A stretch of 36,113 bases of DNA. It comes from Candidatus Kapaibacterium sp. GTDB taxonomy: Bacteria; Bacteroidota; Ignavibacteria; Kapaibacteriales; Kapaibacteriaceae. The position numbers were made by a program, and so were the translations under genes. The stretch is from positions 1-36,113 of the forward strand of contig VERF01000022.1 in the NCBI GenBank assembly GCA_018882895.1. Reading direction: 5' to 3'. Of this stretch, positions 17,301-25,421 are shown piece by piece. Below the pieces are notes generated by a model. It was not told where the DNA came from. It worked only from the letters and a program-made list of their open reading frames with translations, and searched no databases. How positions within the stretch are numbered: position 1 is the stretch's first letter; each line of letters starts with the position of its first letter.

Positions 17301-18629
17301 AGCTGCGTCGGCCTGGACAAGGCCCGACCCAAACAGTTCATCCCAGCCGCGGGTGCCAAGATCAAGACTGCGCTGTTGGAGCGTGGCCCGCACGTCGGCC
17401 GGACTCATCGTTGGGAAACGCTCACGCATCATGGCGATGGTCGCTGCCACGTAGGGGGCGGAGAACGACGTTCCGTTTACCGTCCTGTAGCGCGATCCAA
17501 CCGATGTGGTAATGATGCCCTGTCCGGGAGCGCACAGCGCAACCAGCGCGCCGGTGGAGGAGAACGGCGACCGGCGGTTCTCATCATCGGTCGAGGCAAC
17601 GGCGATCACCTCGTCGTACCCGGCCGGGAACTGCCTTGACGTGGTACCCGTGTTTCCGACCGACGCCACGAGGATGCAACCGCGTTCGGTGGCAAATCGG
17701 ATGGCATCGCGCATCAGCGGTGAGTCCACCCCATCGCCGAAGCTCATGTTGATCACGTCCACCCCCTCCAGAGCCAGGTAGACAATGGCCGAGGCGATGT
17801 CATCTTCTTCGGCGTTGCCCGTTGCGTCGAAGGCACGCACAATACGCAGGCGCGCATCATAGGCCAGACCGGCAATGCCCTTGCGATTATCTGGTGTGGC
17901 GGCTATGACGCCCCCTACCAGAGTGCCGTGACCCTGTTCGTCAAACGGCACCGGATCATACGTGCGGTCGTCACCCAGGTTGCGAAATGTCTGGTCGACA
18001 AGGTCAATGCCGATCACATCGTCAACAATGCCGTTGCCGTCATCATCGACACCGTTAAGATCCCCCGCAACGCCGCCGATGGTGTCGGAACTTGGCCAGG
18101 CATCGAAGCGGCGGTTGCCGTTTCGGTCTTCCTTGACGCGGATGTCAAGCGCGTCGACCAGATCTTCATGCGTCCAATCGATACCCGTGTCGATGATGCC
18201 AACGATCGCGCCCTTGCCGGTGGCGCGCTTCCATGCCCTCTGCGCTCCGATGCGATGCAGGGCAAACTGACGCTCCGAAAGCGAGTCGTTCGTCAGTGGC
18301 CCCTCGTGCAAACGGATACGTGAAAGGGGGCGCACATCCACCACACCGTCAACTGCGGCAATGTCGTCGATGGTTGCGCCCAACGGAAGATCGACCACCA
18401 CATGCAGTGAGAGCCGCTCGAGCAATGCCTGCTGCGAAGACGACTGAAGTGCATCAACCACCTTATTGCGCAGAAGCGCGTCGGCCACGGCCGGGCGAGC
18501 TCCCCAGCGCGCAAGGGCCACAGGCATCGTCCTGGTTGACAACGTGGCAACCACACGTTGCTGTGCTGCGGCGCGCGGAAGCGTAAGCACCGATATGCAC
18601 ATGACTGCGATGGCGAGGATGATATTCAT
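14343..18629 (-). CDS. Secreted subtilase (S8) with FG-GAP/VCBS region and probable T9SS sorting domain
   Basis: A 1428-residue protein. Signal peptide 1-22; propeptide-like region about 25-110; S8 catalytic domain about 135-440 with Asp147 (IIDTGID), His234 (GHGTLVGG), Asn326 (SVGNTG) and Ser388 (NGTSFSAP). An acidic insertion with DLNGVDDDGNGIVDD (190-204) looks like a calcium site. Further on are an Ig-like stretch, a long FG-GAP/VCBS-type region (repeated DxDxDGxxE/D motifs such as ADIDGDGREEIL and ADVDGDRVPDII, about 690-960) and an SbsA-type Ig-like domain (about 1235-1335). The final 90 residues (AYPQPLRLG ... LPDGRNLVPGLYYVRV ... KVWIER) form a sorting-domain-like module. All catalytic residues are present, so it should be an active surface or secreted protease. 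It is last in the minus-strand run, 9 bp after recQ. Confidence 0.9.
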   Translation of the reverse strand: MNIILAIAVMCISVLTLPRAAAQQRVVATLSTRTMPVALARWGARPAVADALLRNKVVDALQSSSQQALLERLSLHVVVDLPLGATIDDIAAVDGVVDVRPLSRIRLHEGPLTNDSLSERQFALHRIGAQRAWKRATGKGAIVGIIDTGIDWTHEDLVDALDIRVKEDRNGNRRFDAWPSSDTIGGVAGDLNGVDDDGNGIVDDVIGIDLVDQTFRNLGDDRTYDPVPFDEQGHGTLVGGVIAATPDNRKGIAGLAYDARLRIVRAFDATGNAEEDDIASAIVYLALEGVDVINMSFGDGVDSPLMRDAIRFATERGCILVASVGNTGTTSRQFPAGYDEVIAVASTDDENRRSPFSSTGALVALCAPGQGIITTSVGSRYRTVNGTSFSAPYVAATIAMMRERFPTMSPADVRATLQQRSLDLGTRGWDELFGSGLVQADAALEDGPLSRVEITSPRNEIEIDPAKTPEIEVRGSSMLASFDGSDIAWGEGLRPEAWTSLTSSTTAVRDGLLARVRLPKSDSQVVTLRMRVRSSDGRFVDVFRRLRLVDSADFRQLSIDWERAWVTDRRNIVMTIRAARPCQCEVLDELRPLGPALAQSSRRSRVHFIVLPDTIALPSGQAGGRRFLVRCRPEVGAAVDSTIRLRIPTLAAGADAQWRSAGTAPWSGYVLNDVRDIYRDGRPTVVMNDLSRGTFGGVVTRQFVDGQWITRDSIPDVYIPRALGDANGNGRLELLLHSVGMVVLVEQNEVGGSPFGSVIYADTLSGLNAAGMADIDGDGREEILALADDSCLVLTYKESTFRTLGSIRNETPPEPGNARNRVDEISIATGDFDADGRMEVAFGDTDGDLVVGEWRDEKFVVSYSYTEPGAGGSGYVASADVDGDRVPDIIHGVPDNIEADANGDYGPSLWTYLVSSVSRSAGSLSLRWFQNIAGVRYGMGFRNGLGAADLDSLPGAEIIVCAFPRLYVFGASTGKEQEDIVCKRYIPDVASPRFLAYDFDGNGRNELGYGVTVAEIGAMTSFAFTEALSVENEAPRSLRSIWVGDSVRLDWVHFSEVILPGPITIIEQAEPSAPFQPIDTVMKGRFYTFDAAAMSAPVLRYRVRHLDTATGVISAPSNVVTVFRRDGNTYLALDRDSITLSEVRAGAHVRLTSSADLDMRGMMRSSFKLVDVGREHIGDASSAVARSLRDVLVSFPPSSITDTLRVSVSGLRDDQGRGLSDTLLLLRIVPDGARQPEITLASVRVESMRQLLLTFSEPVDASSTVAGNYRLAPAGRIISASSVDERTVRLQLAEDAPLEPRGVSYSVTATGVSAPTGARMTTGPGATLLFAVVASDLESVYAYPQPLRLGQHSTLTIAGLPSSASVEVLDAAFSSLTRLETTSGVGGIVWDLRLPDGRNLVPGLYYVRVADTANESTGPVLRKVWIER

Positions 18630-18638
18630 GGATGTATG

Positions 18639-21278
18639 TCAGAGTCCATTCTGCGAAAGATCACGTCGGGCGAAAGCAAGGGCGACTCTCAGCACCGGCA
18701 GATCGACCTCACGCTGAAGGTGTTCACGCACATGCCGGATCTTGGCGTAGCGATGATACCGAACGTAGTCGAGAACCTCGGCATAGAGATCGTCGTCGAC
18801 AAGTCCAGAACGTTCCACCCACGAATATCGTTCGATGGCCTTCTCGATTGCGTATGAGGCCGCAGGGGGCGTCATGCGAAGATCACGCACAACGTCGCCA
18901 AAGGTCCGACGCGACTTACGCAGAATCTCCACGAGCTCGGCCGGGAGTTCCTCGACGTGCGGCTTACTCTGTGCTGCGGCATCCACCTGACGAAGCGTCT
19001 CGAGAACATCCGCACCATATCGAGCGATGAACAGCCCGCTGCCGTGACGTCCGGGAATCATGCGCGCCATTGATGACGGAGAATCCTGTGCAATGCGCAG
19101 CAGCTCCTCGTCGGTTGCCAGCGCTTCGGGCGCGGTCTCGGAGCGTGCGGCAAGGCGCTCACGCATGGATGAAAGTGCATTGAGTCGCCGATGTGTCTCT
19201 TCCGCGTCGGGACCGTTGGGTGAAGCAGCAGGACGTGATCGCAGGTCGAGCGGCCTTGCCGGCTCGTCAAGCAGGCGCAGCCCCTCGTCGGTAACGCCGA
19301 TCGTCGGATACATGTCGGCACTGCGCACAAGCCAGCCTCGGCTGAGCGCTTCATCGATGGCTTCGAGAACTTCGGCCCTGCTCCGGTCGGCATGAGCCGA
19401 CCAGCACGATGCTCTGTCGAGACGATACTGCTGGACCTTTTCAGAGAGCACGCCCCGCACCACGTCGGCCACAACGTGCCTGCCAAACCGTCCACGCAGC
19501 TGCCATGCGGCATCGATAGCGGCAACGATGATCGGTTGCTGACGTTCCGACGGTGCGGCAGTGCCTGTTTGCTGCAGGCACGAACTGCAGCGTCCACATC
19601 GCAGCGTTCCGGATGCATCTCCAAAGTACGAGAGGATAAAGTTCTGCTTGCACTGCCGCGTCTCGGCATATCCGATCATGATCTCGAGCTTACGCACCGC
19701 ATGGGCACGTCGCTCGTGCAGTGCCGCAATATCCAGCGGCAGATCCCGAGGCAGCAGGCGTGCGCCGAGGACCATCACGCCCCCTCCGGACTGAGGCGGA
19801 CGATACCGGATGAGCTGGGCCATGTGCATGGCCGAGAAGGCGGCGGCCAGTTCGGCCGGGGCAAGATCGGTACGACGAAGCATCTCGCTCAGCGGGAGCT
19901 CGATCTCGCCGCCCGGTTCGAGATGACTAAGACGACGGACGATGAAGTCGGCCGCCATACGCCGCTCCACCGGAGCCTGATTGGCGTACTGCTGAAGTCG
20001 CGCGGCCGTCGTTCTGAGCTGAACGCGCGCCTGCCCGTGGGCACTGGTGCGGATCACCAGACCATGCCGCTCCAGAAGCGTCAGCGCGCCGTTGACCACG
20101 GCGATCGACGTATGAAGTTCTGCAGCGATGCTCTCGGCATCGGCAAGGATCGGTTCGCTGCTTGCCATGCCCACCGGCACACTCATGCGCTGCGCAAGAG
20201 CCTGATACACTTTACGGATCTCATCCGGCTCCGGATGGGTACCGGAAATGAAGAAGTCCATCAGCTGGCGATCCTGGCGCTGATACAGGAGGATGCATTC
20301 GGCCGGCTTACCATCGCGGCCGGCACGTCCGGCCTCCTGATAGTATGCCTCAAGGGTCAGCGTCAGGTCCGTATGAATCACACGGCGGACATCTGCCTTG
20401 TCGATGCCCATACCGAAGGCATTGGTGGCCACAAGCACGCTGCCCGAACCGCCGATGAAGCGATCCTGCACGTCGGCTCGCTGCTGCGAGTCGAGTCCGG
20501 CATGATACGCCATCGAATCAATGCCACGCTTTCGAAGCTCGTCGGCGATCGTCTCAACGCGTCGCCTTGAACCTGCATAGATGATCGTACTTCCGGTACT
20601 CTGCTGGCGAAGCAAGCGAGTAATGAATTCGATCTTCGAGCCTGTCTCTTCGACACGAAAGGTCAGATTCGGACGGTGAAATCCGCGAACGATCTCGATA
20701 TGATCACGCAGACCGAGTGAGGCGGCGATATCCCGGCGCACGTCCGGCGTAGCCGTAGCAGTAAGTGCAACGATCGGCACCCGAGAGCGCGACTCAAACA
20801 GCGTCGAGATTCGTCGATAGCTGGGACGGAAGTCGTGGCCCCATTCACTGACACAGTGAGCCTCATCAACGGCCACCAGGCTCAGTGCAACCGGTTGCAG
20901 TCGAGCACGAAATGAGGCTGACTCAAGGCGCTCGGGAGCAATGTAGAGCAGGCGCAGTTTGCCCGCCGTTGCCTGACGTAGGATGGCGTCGATCTGATCG
21001 TCATGGATCCCTGAGTGAATGCACGCCGCCGCAACGCCTCGTTCGGCAAGTCTCTGCGTCTGGTCCTGCATGAGCGCCACAAGCGGTGATATCACCAACG
21101 TCGTGTGCGGGAACAGCATCGCCGGGATCTGATAACAGAGGGATTTTCCGCCGCCGGTGGGAAGCACACCCAGAACGTCTCTTCCCGAAAGAACCGCCCG
21201 AAGAATATCGTCCTGCCCGCCTCTGAAGTCCGGATGCCCGAACACGTCACGCAGGATGGTTCGTGCACGCTCGAACAT
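18639..21278 (-). CDS. recQ: ATP-dependent DNA helicase RecQ, long form
   Basis: An 879-residue 3'-5' helicase for recombination and repair. Walker A is TGGGKS (41-46), the DEAH box 138-141, the aromatic-rich loop SEWGHDFRPSY (144-154), and motif VI QEAGRAGRDG (314-323). The RecQ zinc site uses Cys543, 561, 564 and 567, followed by an RQC winged helix (about 583-670). An HRDC domain (about 698-766) and then a further C-terminal helical module with helix-turn-helix look (about 777-879) follow. E. coli RecQ is about 610 residues, so the last module is an addition. It is 26 bp after purM and 9 bp before the subtilase gene. Confidence 0.94.
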   Translation of the reverse strand: MFERARTILRDVFGHPDFRGGQDDILRAVLSGRDVLGVLPTGGGKSLCYQIPAMLFPHTTLVISPLVALMQDQTQRLAERGVAAACIHSGIHDDQIDAILRQATAGKLRLLYIAPERLESASFRARLQPVALSLVAVDEAHCVSEWGHDFRPSYRRISTLFESRSRVPIVALTATATPDVRRDIAASLGLRDHIEIVRGFHRPNLTFRVEETGSKIEFITRLLRQQSTGSTIIYAGSRRRVETIADELRKRGIDSMAYHAGLDSQQRADVQDRFIGGSGSVLVATNAFGMGIDKADVRRVIHTDLTLTLEAYYQEAGRAGRDGKPAECILLYQRQDRQLMDFFISGTHPEPDEIRKVYQALAQRMSVPVGMASSEPILADAESIAAELHTSIAVVNGALTLLERHGLVIRTSAHGQARVQLRTTAARLQQYANQAPVERRMAADFIVRRLSHLEPGGEIELPLSEMLRRTDLAPAELAAAFSAMHMAQLIRYRPPQSGGGVMVLGARLLPRDLPLDIAALHERRAHAVRKLEIMIGYAETRQCKQNFILSYFGDASGTLRCGRCSSCLQQTGTAAPSERQQPIIVAAIDAAWQLRGRFGRHVVADVVRGVLSEKVQQYRLDRASCWSAHADRSRAEVLEAIDEALSRGWLVRSADMYPTIGVTDEGLRLLDEPARPLDLRSRPAASPNGPDAEETHRRLNALSSMRERLAARSETAPEALATDEELLRIAQDSPSSMARMIPGRHGSGLFIARYGADVLETLRQVDAAAQSKPHVEELPAELVEILRKSRRTFGDVVRDLRMTPPAASYAIEKAIERYSWVERSGLVDDDLYAEVLDYVRYHRYAKIRHVREHLQREVDLPVLRVALAFARRDLSQNGL

Positions 21279-21304
21279 GCTATTCTCTTTCAGACACCGA
21301 ACGC

Positions 21305-22294
21305 TCAGGCCGGCGTTACGTGTCCAATGATGAAGGGGGCTGCTTGGTGCGTCAGCTGCATGACCTGGTCGACCTTATCCGGGCTGACGATCATGATCAT
21401 ACCGACCCCAAGGTTGAACACATGGCGCATCTCGTCATCCGTGATCGTACCTGCATGCTGGATCAGACGGAAGATCTCCGGGACGGACCACGAGCCCCAT
21501 GACACATCGAGAGCCTGACCCGGTTGAAGTACACGCGATGTGTTGCCGATGATACCGCCACCGGTGATGTGCGACAGTGCAGAAATAAGTCCTGCTTCCA
21601 GTGCAGGCCACACCACGCCGAGGTATGAGGAATGCACGGCCAGAAGGGACTCGCCAACGGTGCATCCGAGGGCATCAACGTACTGATCGGTCGTATATGT
21701 TGGGAACAGCGCCGCGCGAGCAAGCGAATATCCGTTGGTGTGCAGGCCTGTTGAGGGAAGACCAATGAGCACGTCGCCAACCGATACTCGGGTGCCATTG
21801 AGAATGCGTGATTTTTCGACCACGCCAACGATCGTGCCGGCCATGTCGTAGTCACCGTCTTTGTACAGTGACGGCATCTCGGCTGTCTCACCACCGAGCA
21901 GCGCTGCGCCGTTCTGCTGGCACGCCGTGGCGATGCCCTTGATAACATCCCGGGCAACACCCCGCTCAAGCCGACCGGTAGCAAAGTAGTCGAGGAAGAA
22001 CAGGGGGCGAGCACCACAGGCAAGGATGTCATTGACGCAGTGATTGACAAGGCACTGCCCCACCGAATCATGCTTGCCCGCCATGATGGCAACATTGAGC
22101 TTGGTGCCAACGCCGTCGGTGCTTGCTACCAGTACCGGGTGCTCCATGTCCGGAAAGCGTGCGTCGAAGAGTCCACCGAATAGGCCGATCTCACTCAGCA
22201 CGCCGGGGGTGCGCGTGGCTTTCACGTAGGGTTTGATGTCGTCGACGAGTGCCTCGCCAGCTTCAATGTCAACACCAGCAGCTTTGTAGTCCAT
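21305..22294 (-). CDS. purM: Phosphoribosylformylglycinamidine cyclo-ligase (AIR synthetase)
   Basis: A 329-residue enzyme of purine synthesis converting FGAM to AIR with ATP. Landmarks: the N-terminal MDYKAAGVDIEAGEALV; VASTDGVGTKLNVA (glycine-rich ATP/substrate loop); GGETAEMPSLY; VGDVLIGLPSTGLHTNGYSLAR; and HITGGGIIGNTSRVL. The frame is open to an ATG at 22345, but those extra residues overlap the upstream glycosyltransferase gene and do not resemble the family, so I start at 22294. No other pur gene is adjacent. Two AGGGGGC words lie inside it (21334, 22002). Confidence 0.94.
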   Translation of the reverse strand: MDYKAAGVDIEAGEALVDDIKPYVKATRTPGVLSEIGLFGGLFDARFPDMEHPVLVASTDGVGTKLNVAIMAGKHDSVGQCLVNHCVNDILACGARPLFFLDYFATGRLERGVARDVIKGIATACQQNGAALLGGETAEMPSLYKDGDYDMAGTIVGVVEKSRILNGTRVSVGDVLIGLPSTGLHTNGYSLARAALFPTYTTDQYVDALGCTVGESLLAVHSSYLGVVWPALEAGLISALSHITGGGIIGNTSRVLQPGQALDVSWGSWSVPEIFRLIQHAGTITDDEMRHVFNLGVGMIMIVSPDKVDQVMQLTHQAAPFIIGHVTPA

Positions 22295-22326
22295 GGCGCG
22301 GCAATTAGAGAGAGAATTGGTGATGG

Positions 22327-23082
22327 TCAGCGGACCGGCTCCCATTCGTCAGACGTTGAGCGGCCGCGCAAGAGAACGCTAAGGCCATTGATGGTCCACG
22401 ACAGAATGACGCGAAAATACCCAAACTTGCGGAACCGCCTTGGCGACTCGAATACGAGCAGTTCACTGGCAAACAAGACGCGTCCCTTCATTCCGATTCG
22501 AGCCAGCAGATCAAAGTCTTCTCCGGCAACCAGGTGGGTCTTGTACCCGCCGACAGCGACGAACATCTTCTTCCTCACAACCTGGCATTCGCCACGGCCG
22601 GCACCGATACGCAGGACTGAAAGCAGCCGCACGTAGGTATTGTAATAGCCGTGAAACAGGCGATCAGCGAATCGTTCATCGGACGGAACGAAGCGCACAG
22701 GACAGGCCAGAGCTGACGCCCTCGCATAGGGTCCACGTCGCAGAGCAAAGTCCTCGATCGCAGCGGTGAACCTCGACAGATCGGCAGGCATGGTATCGCC
22801 GTTGATGAATACCAGGACCTCTCCTCGCGCATGCGCAGCCCCCTGATTCCGACCCTCGGCAATTGTCTGACGGCGCCTCTCCGTGTGGAGCACAACTACA
22901 TCTGCATACTTGTTGGCAATCTCGATCGTGCGATCGGTGCTGCCGCCATCGCTGACGATGAGTTCAGCGTTGTGCTCAGATCGCCACTTACGACTGAATG
23001 TGCTCAACGTTCCATCCAGGAGTTTCTCTTCCTGCAAGGTCGGAACGATCACACTGATGCGTATTGGCTCCTGAGCACTCAC
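22327..23082 (-). CDS. Family 2 glycosyltransferase
   Basis: A 251-residue GT-A fold enzyme. ISVIVPTLQEEKLLDGTL (9-26) is the nucleotide-sugar entry, LIVSDGGSTDRT (41-52) the first Asp motif, and VFINGDTMPADL (91-102) the position of the DxD-like metal motif (here NGD). GEDFDLLARI (187-196) fits the acceptor/ED motif. A hydrophobic amphipathic segment near 222-238 (YFRVILSWTINGLSVLL) suggests membrane association. The sugar and acceptor cannot be told. The start overlaps the DUF2279 stop by 4 bp, so the two are coupled. Confidence 0.88.
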   Translation of the reverse strand: MSAQEPIRISVIVPTLQEEKLLDGTLSTFSRKWRSEHNAELIVSDGGSTDRTIEIANKYADVVVLHTERRRQTIAEGRNQGAAHARGEVLVFINGDTMPADLSRFTAAIEDFALRRGPYARASALACPVRFVPSDERFADRLFHGYYNTYVRLLSVLRIGAGRGECQVVRKKMFVAVGGYKTHLVAGEDFDLLARIGMKGRVLFASELLVFESPRRFRKFGYFRVILSWTINGLSVLLRGRSTSDEWEPVR

Positions 23083-24059
23083 AGAGGTACCACGACGGCG
23101 AATGGGAACAGCAAAACGAAACGCGGACCCGAGTCAGAAAACTCCAGTGTAGGCCCCGGAAGCCGAATGTAGTTCAGTGCTTGGCGCACATAGTTGAGCA
23201 CTCCGACGCGCGATTCAGGGATGATCTTGAGCCAGTCGTAGTCAATGCCGATCAAAGCACGGGAGCGCACCGGAAGCATCGGTCCGTCCGGCAGTGAGCT
23301 GCGAACCTCGTAATCGCGACATCCATACCCAACGCTGATGGTCATCCAGTCGGGCCAATACTCGGCCCACTTCACCGGAAGCATGTTCTCGACATTGAAG
23401 TTCAGCCAGAACACCGTGCTGTTATAGTCATCAAAGATGGTCAGGGGGCGCTCGGTAGTTGCCCGTTCCCCTGTCAGCTGCGCGGGCATGTAACTCCATC
23501 GTGGCGTCACGTTCTGCAAGGAAGGGACGAGGTTTCGCGCCGCGTAGAAAACTGCACCGGTAGTGTTGGCTATCTGGTCGGAGGGTGAAAAACCCCACGT
23601 TGTGGCGTAGCCATCTTGGATCTCGATGACGGTCATGTATGCAAGCCCCATGGCAGAGCCCAGCCATGTGGACGTTTCATAATTGAAACCGCACTCCATG
23701 AGCGCATCGCCCATTATCGTGCTCATCGTAAAGCCGGTAAAGAAGTGCCCGGCCTTGTCTGCATAACGGGCGTAATCGCCATCCTCTTGGATCTTGAACG
23801 ATCCGGAGCGCTGCCACCAAGAGCTCGACATCTGCGCCTGAAGGGCAACGAAGAGACCAGTATAGGCAGCGCTGATGGCCAGCGTAGGAACGGTCTGGAT
23901 ATCAGTGATACGCCGCGGGGTACTTCCCGTGAACGTATACCGAGGACGTCCGGCATCGGTGAATTCGTGTCGAAAGAGATACAGAGAGTCATCCGGCGCC
24001 GCGTGTGCCGCACCGATCGATGCCAGAAGAAGGATCGCGATTGCGACTCTACAGCGCAT
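23079..24059 (-). CDS. DUF2279-family exported protein
   Basis: A 326-residue protein with signal peptide about 1-20 (MRCRVAIAILLLASIGAAHA). The core motif YADKAGHFFTGFTMSTIMGD, with several short hydrophobic segments after it (GSAMGLAYMTVIEIQDGY, a W-G-F-S-P-S-D element), matches DUF2279, a family of unknown function related to YfiM-type periplasmic proteins. The C-terminal part (about 210-326) is beta-rich and ends in hydrophobic, aromatic-bounded strands. An outer-membrane location is possible but not shown. It overlaps atuA by 11 bp and the glycosyltransferase by 4 bp, so it is inside an operon. Confidence 0.75.
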   Translation of the reverse strand: MRCRVAIAILLLASIGAAHAAPDDSLYLFRHEFTDAGRPRYTFTGSTPRRITDIQTVPTLAISAAYTGLFVALQAQMSSSWWQRSGSFKIQEDGDYARYADKAGHFFTGFTMSTIMGDALMECGFNYETSTWLGSAMGLAYMTVIEIQDGYATTWGFSPSDQIANTTGAVFYAARNLVPSLQNVTPRWSYMPAQLTGERATTERPLTIFDDYNSTVFWLNFNVENMLPVKWAEYWPDWMTISVGYGCRDYEVRSSLPDGPMLPVRSRALIGIDYDWLKIIPESRVGVLNYVRQALNYIRLPGPTLEFSDSGPRFVLLFPFAVVVPL

Positions 24060-25407
24060 CGACCTGAACGCGCATTGTCACCACGCGCTTGTCGAGCAAT
24101 GCCGGGAAATAGGCCACCACGTCACTTGGCTTGGGCCTTCCACCGGAGAACCCCGTCACGCTTGGTGGACCTGTCAGGATCAGCGGAGCGATCTCCTTGG
24201 AAAATGCCTCAACGGCCTTGCGGTCACGCCCGCGCACGCCGATGCGCATCATCACTTCGTTCGGCTCAATCTGCGGCGCTATGGCTCCATGGCAGGCATT
24301 CATGCCAACATATTCCGTGCGTACCTCATCGAAGGAGAGCCCCAGCATGTCGAGTCGTTGACGGAGGATCTTGTCAGCAGCCTGTGCCTTTTCGTAGGCA
24401 TCCGGAGCTGAATATGTTAGCGACCCAAATGCAACATATCCATCGAGATAGGACGCGCTGACCTTGTAGGTTGGAGTATAGGGGCGCCCCTTTATTCCAA
24501 ACACTCGCACGCGATCGTTTCCGAGGTCTTCGAGATGGATCGACGAGAAGTCGGCAATACAGTCAGGGGTGATATAGGCCTCAGGATCGCCGATCTCGTA
24601 CATCAGCTGTTCGCTTACCGTTTCGCGACTGACGAGTCCACCGGTGCCTTCATGCTTTGTCACGACAAAGCTACCGTCAGGGTAGGCCTCAATGATCGGA
24701 AAACCAACGTCGGCCATGTTGGGCAGCGATCTCCAGTCACCAAGGAAGTTGCCGCCGCTGGCCTGAGCACCGCATTCGTTGATATGTCCGGCAACCGTGC
24801 CGGCGGCCAGCAGATCCCAGTCCTGCTCGCCCCATCCAAACTCATGGATCATCGGAGCCAGCGTAAGCCCGGTGTCTGTTGTGCGTCCGGTGATGATGAT
24901 CTGAGCTCCTGCACGAAGAGCCTCAACAACAGGCCAGGCGCCGGTGTAGACGTTGGCGCTCAGAAGCTTGTCCTTGACGTTTGCGATCGGCTCACCGGTC
25001 TCCATGTGCCGAAGCTCATGACCTGAGTCCACCAGCGTAGAGATCTCGGGGAGTATATCATCGCCCAGAACGACGCCGACCTTCAGACCCGTGATACCCA
25101 GCTTGCGTGCAACCTCAAAGATCTTGTCGCGCGCAGCCAGAGGATTGACGCCTCCGCCATTCGTGATCAGCGTGATCCCCTTTTCGACGATCGTCGGCAG
25201 GATCTGCTCACACACGTCGATGAGATCTTTGGCATATCCGAGTTCAGGATTGCGCATGCGCTGCTTCTGCAGGATCGACATGGTGACTTCTGCCAGATAG
25301 TCCATGACGAGGTAGTCGATCGGCCCTCTGGTGACTTGTTCGTAGGGGGCTTTCTGGAGATCCCCCCAGAATCCTTGACCGGAAGCGATGCGGATAGATG
25401 ACTTCAT
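24049..25407 (-). CDS. AtuA-like (DUF1446) family protein
   Basis: A 452-residue protein consisting essentially of the DUF1446/AtuA domain. It opens SIRIASGQGFWGD and contains YLVMDYLAEVTMSIL, TLITNGGGVNPLAA, GAQIIITGRTTDTGLTLAPM and HINECGAQASGGNFLGD, which I recognise as family signatures. In Pseudomonas citronellolis AtuA belongs to the acyclic terpene utilisation cluster, but its biochemical role is not established, and no geranyl-CoA carboxylase or acyl-CoA dehydrogenase genes are next to this copy. Cytoplasmic, no signal peptide. Preceded by a membrane-protein gene (14-bp gap), overlapped by the DUF2279 gene. Confidence 0.85.
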   Translation of the reverse strand: MKSSIRIASGQGFWGDLQKAPYEQVTRGPIDYLVMDYLAEVTMSILQKQRMRNPELGYAKDLIDVCEQILPTIVEKGITLITNGGGVNPLAARDKIFEVARKLGITGLKVGVVLGDDILPEISTLVDSGHELRHMETGEPIANVKDKLLSANVYTGAWPVVEALRAGAQIIITGRTTDTGLTLAPMIHEFGWGEQDWDLLAAGTVAGHINECGAQASGGNFLGDWRSLPNMADVGFPIIEAYPDGSFVVTKHEGTGGLVSRETVSEQLMYEIGDPEAYITPDCIADFSSIHLEDLGNDRVRVFGIKGRPYTPTYKVSASYLDGYVAFGSLTYSAPDAYEKAQAADKILRQRLDMLGLSFDEVRTEYVGMNACHGAIAPQIEPNEVMMRIGVRGRDRKAVEAFSKEIAPLILTGPPSVTGFSGGRPKPSDVVAYFPALLDKRVVTMRVQVDAL

Positions 25408-25421
25408 GATTTACCGAGTCG

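Noticed and set aside
19392-20570. Plus-strand open frame of 392 codons opposite recQ
   Set aside because: No domain resemblance; it mirrors RecQ codons. The minus strand holds all RecQ helicase motifs.
23616-24461. Plus-strand open frame of 281 codons opposite DUF2279 and AtuA genes
   Set aside because: Arg/His/Pro-rich shadow translation crossing two convincing minus-strand genes.
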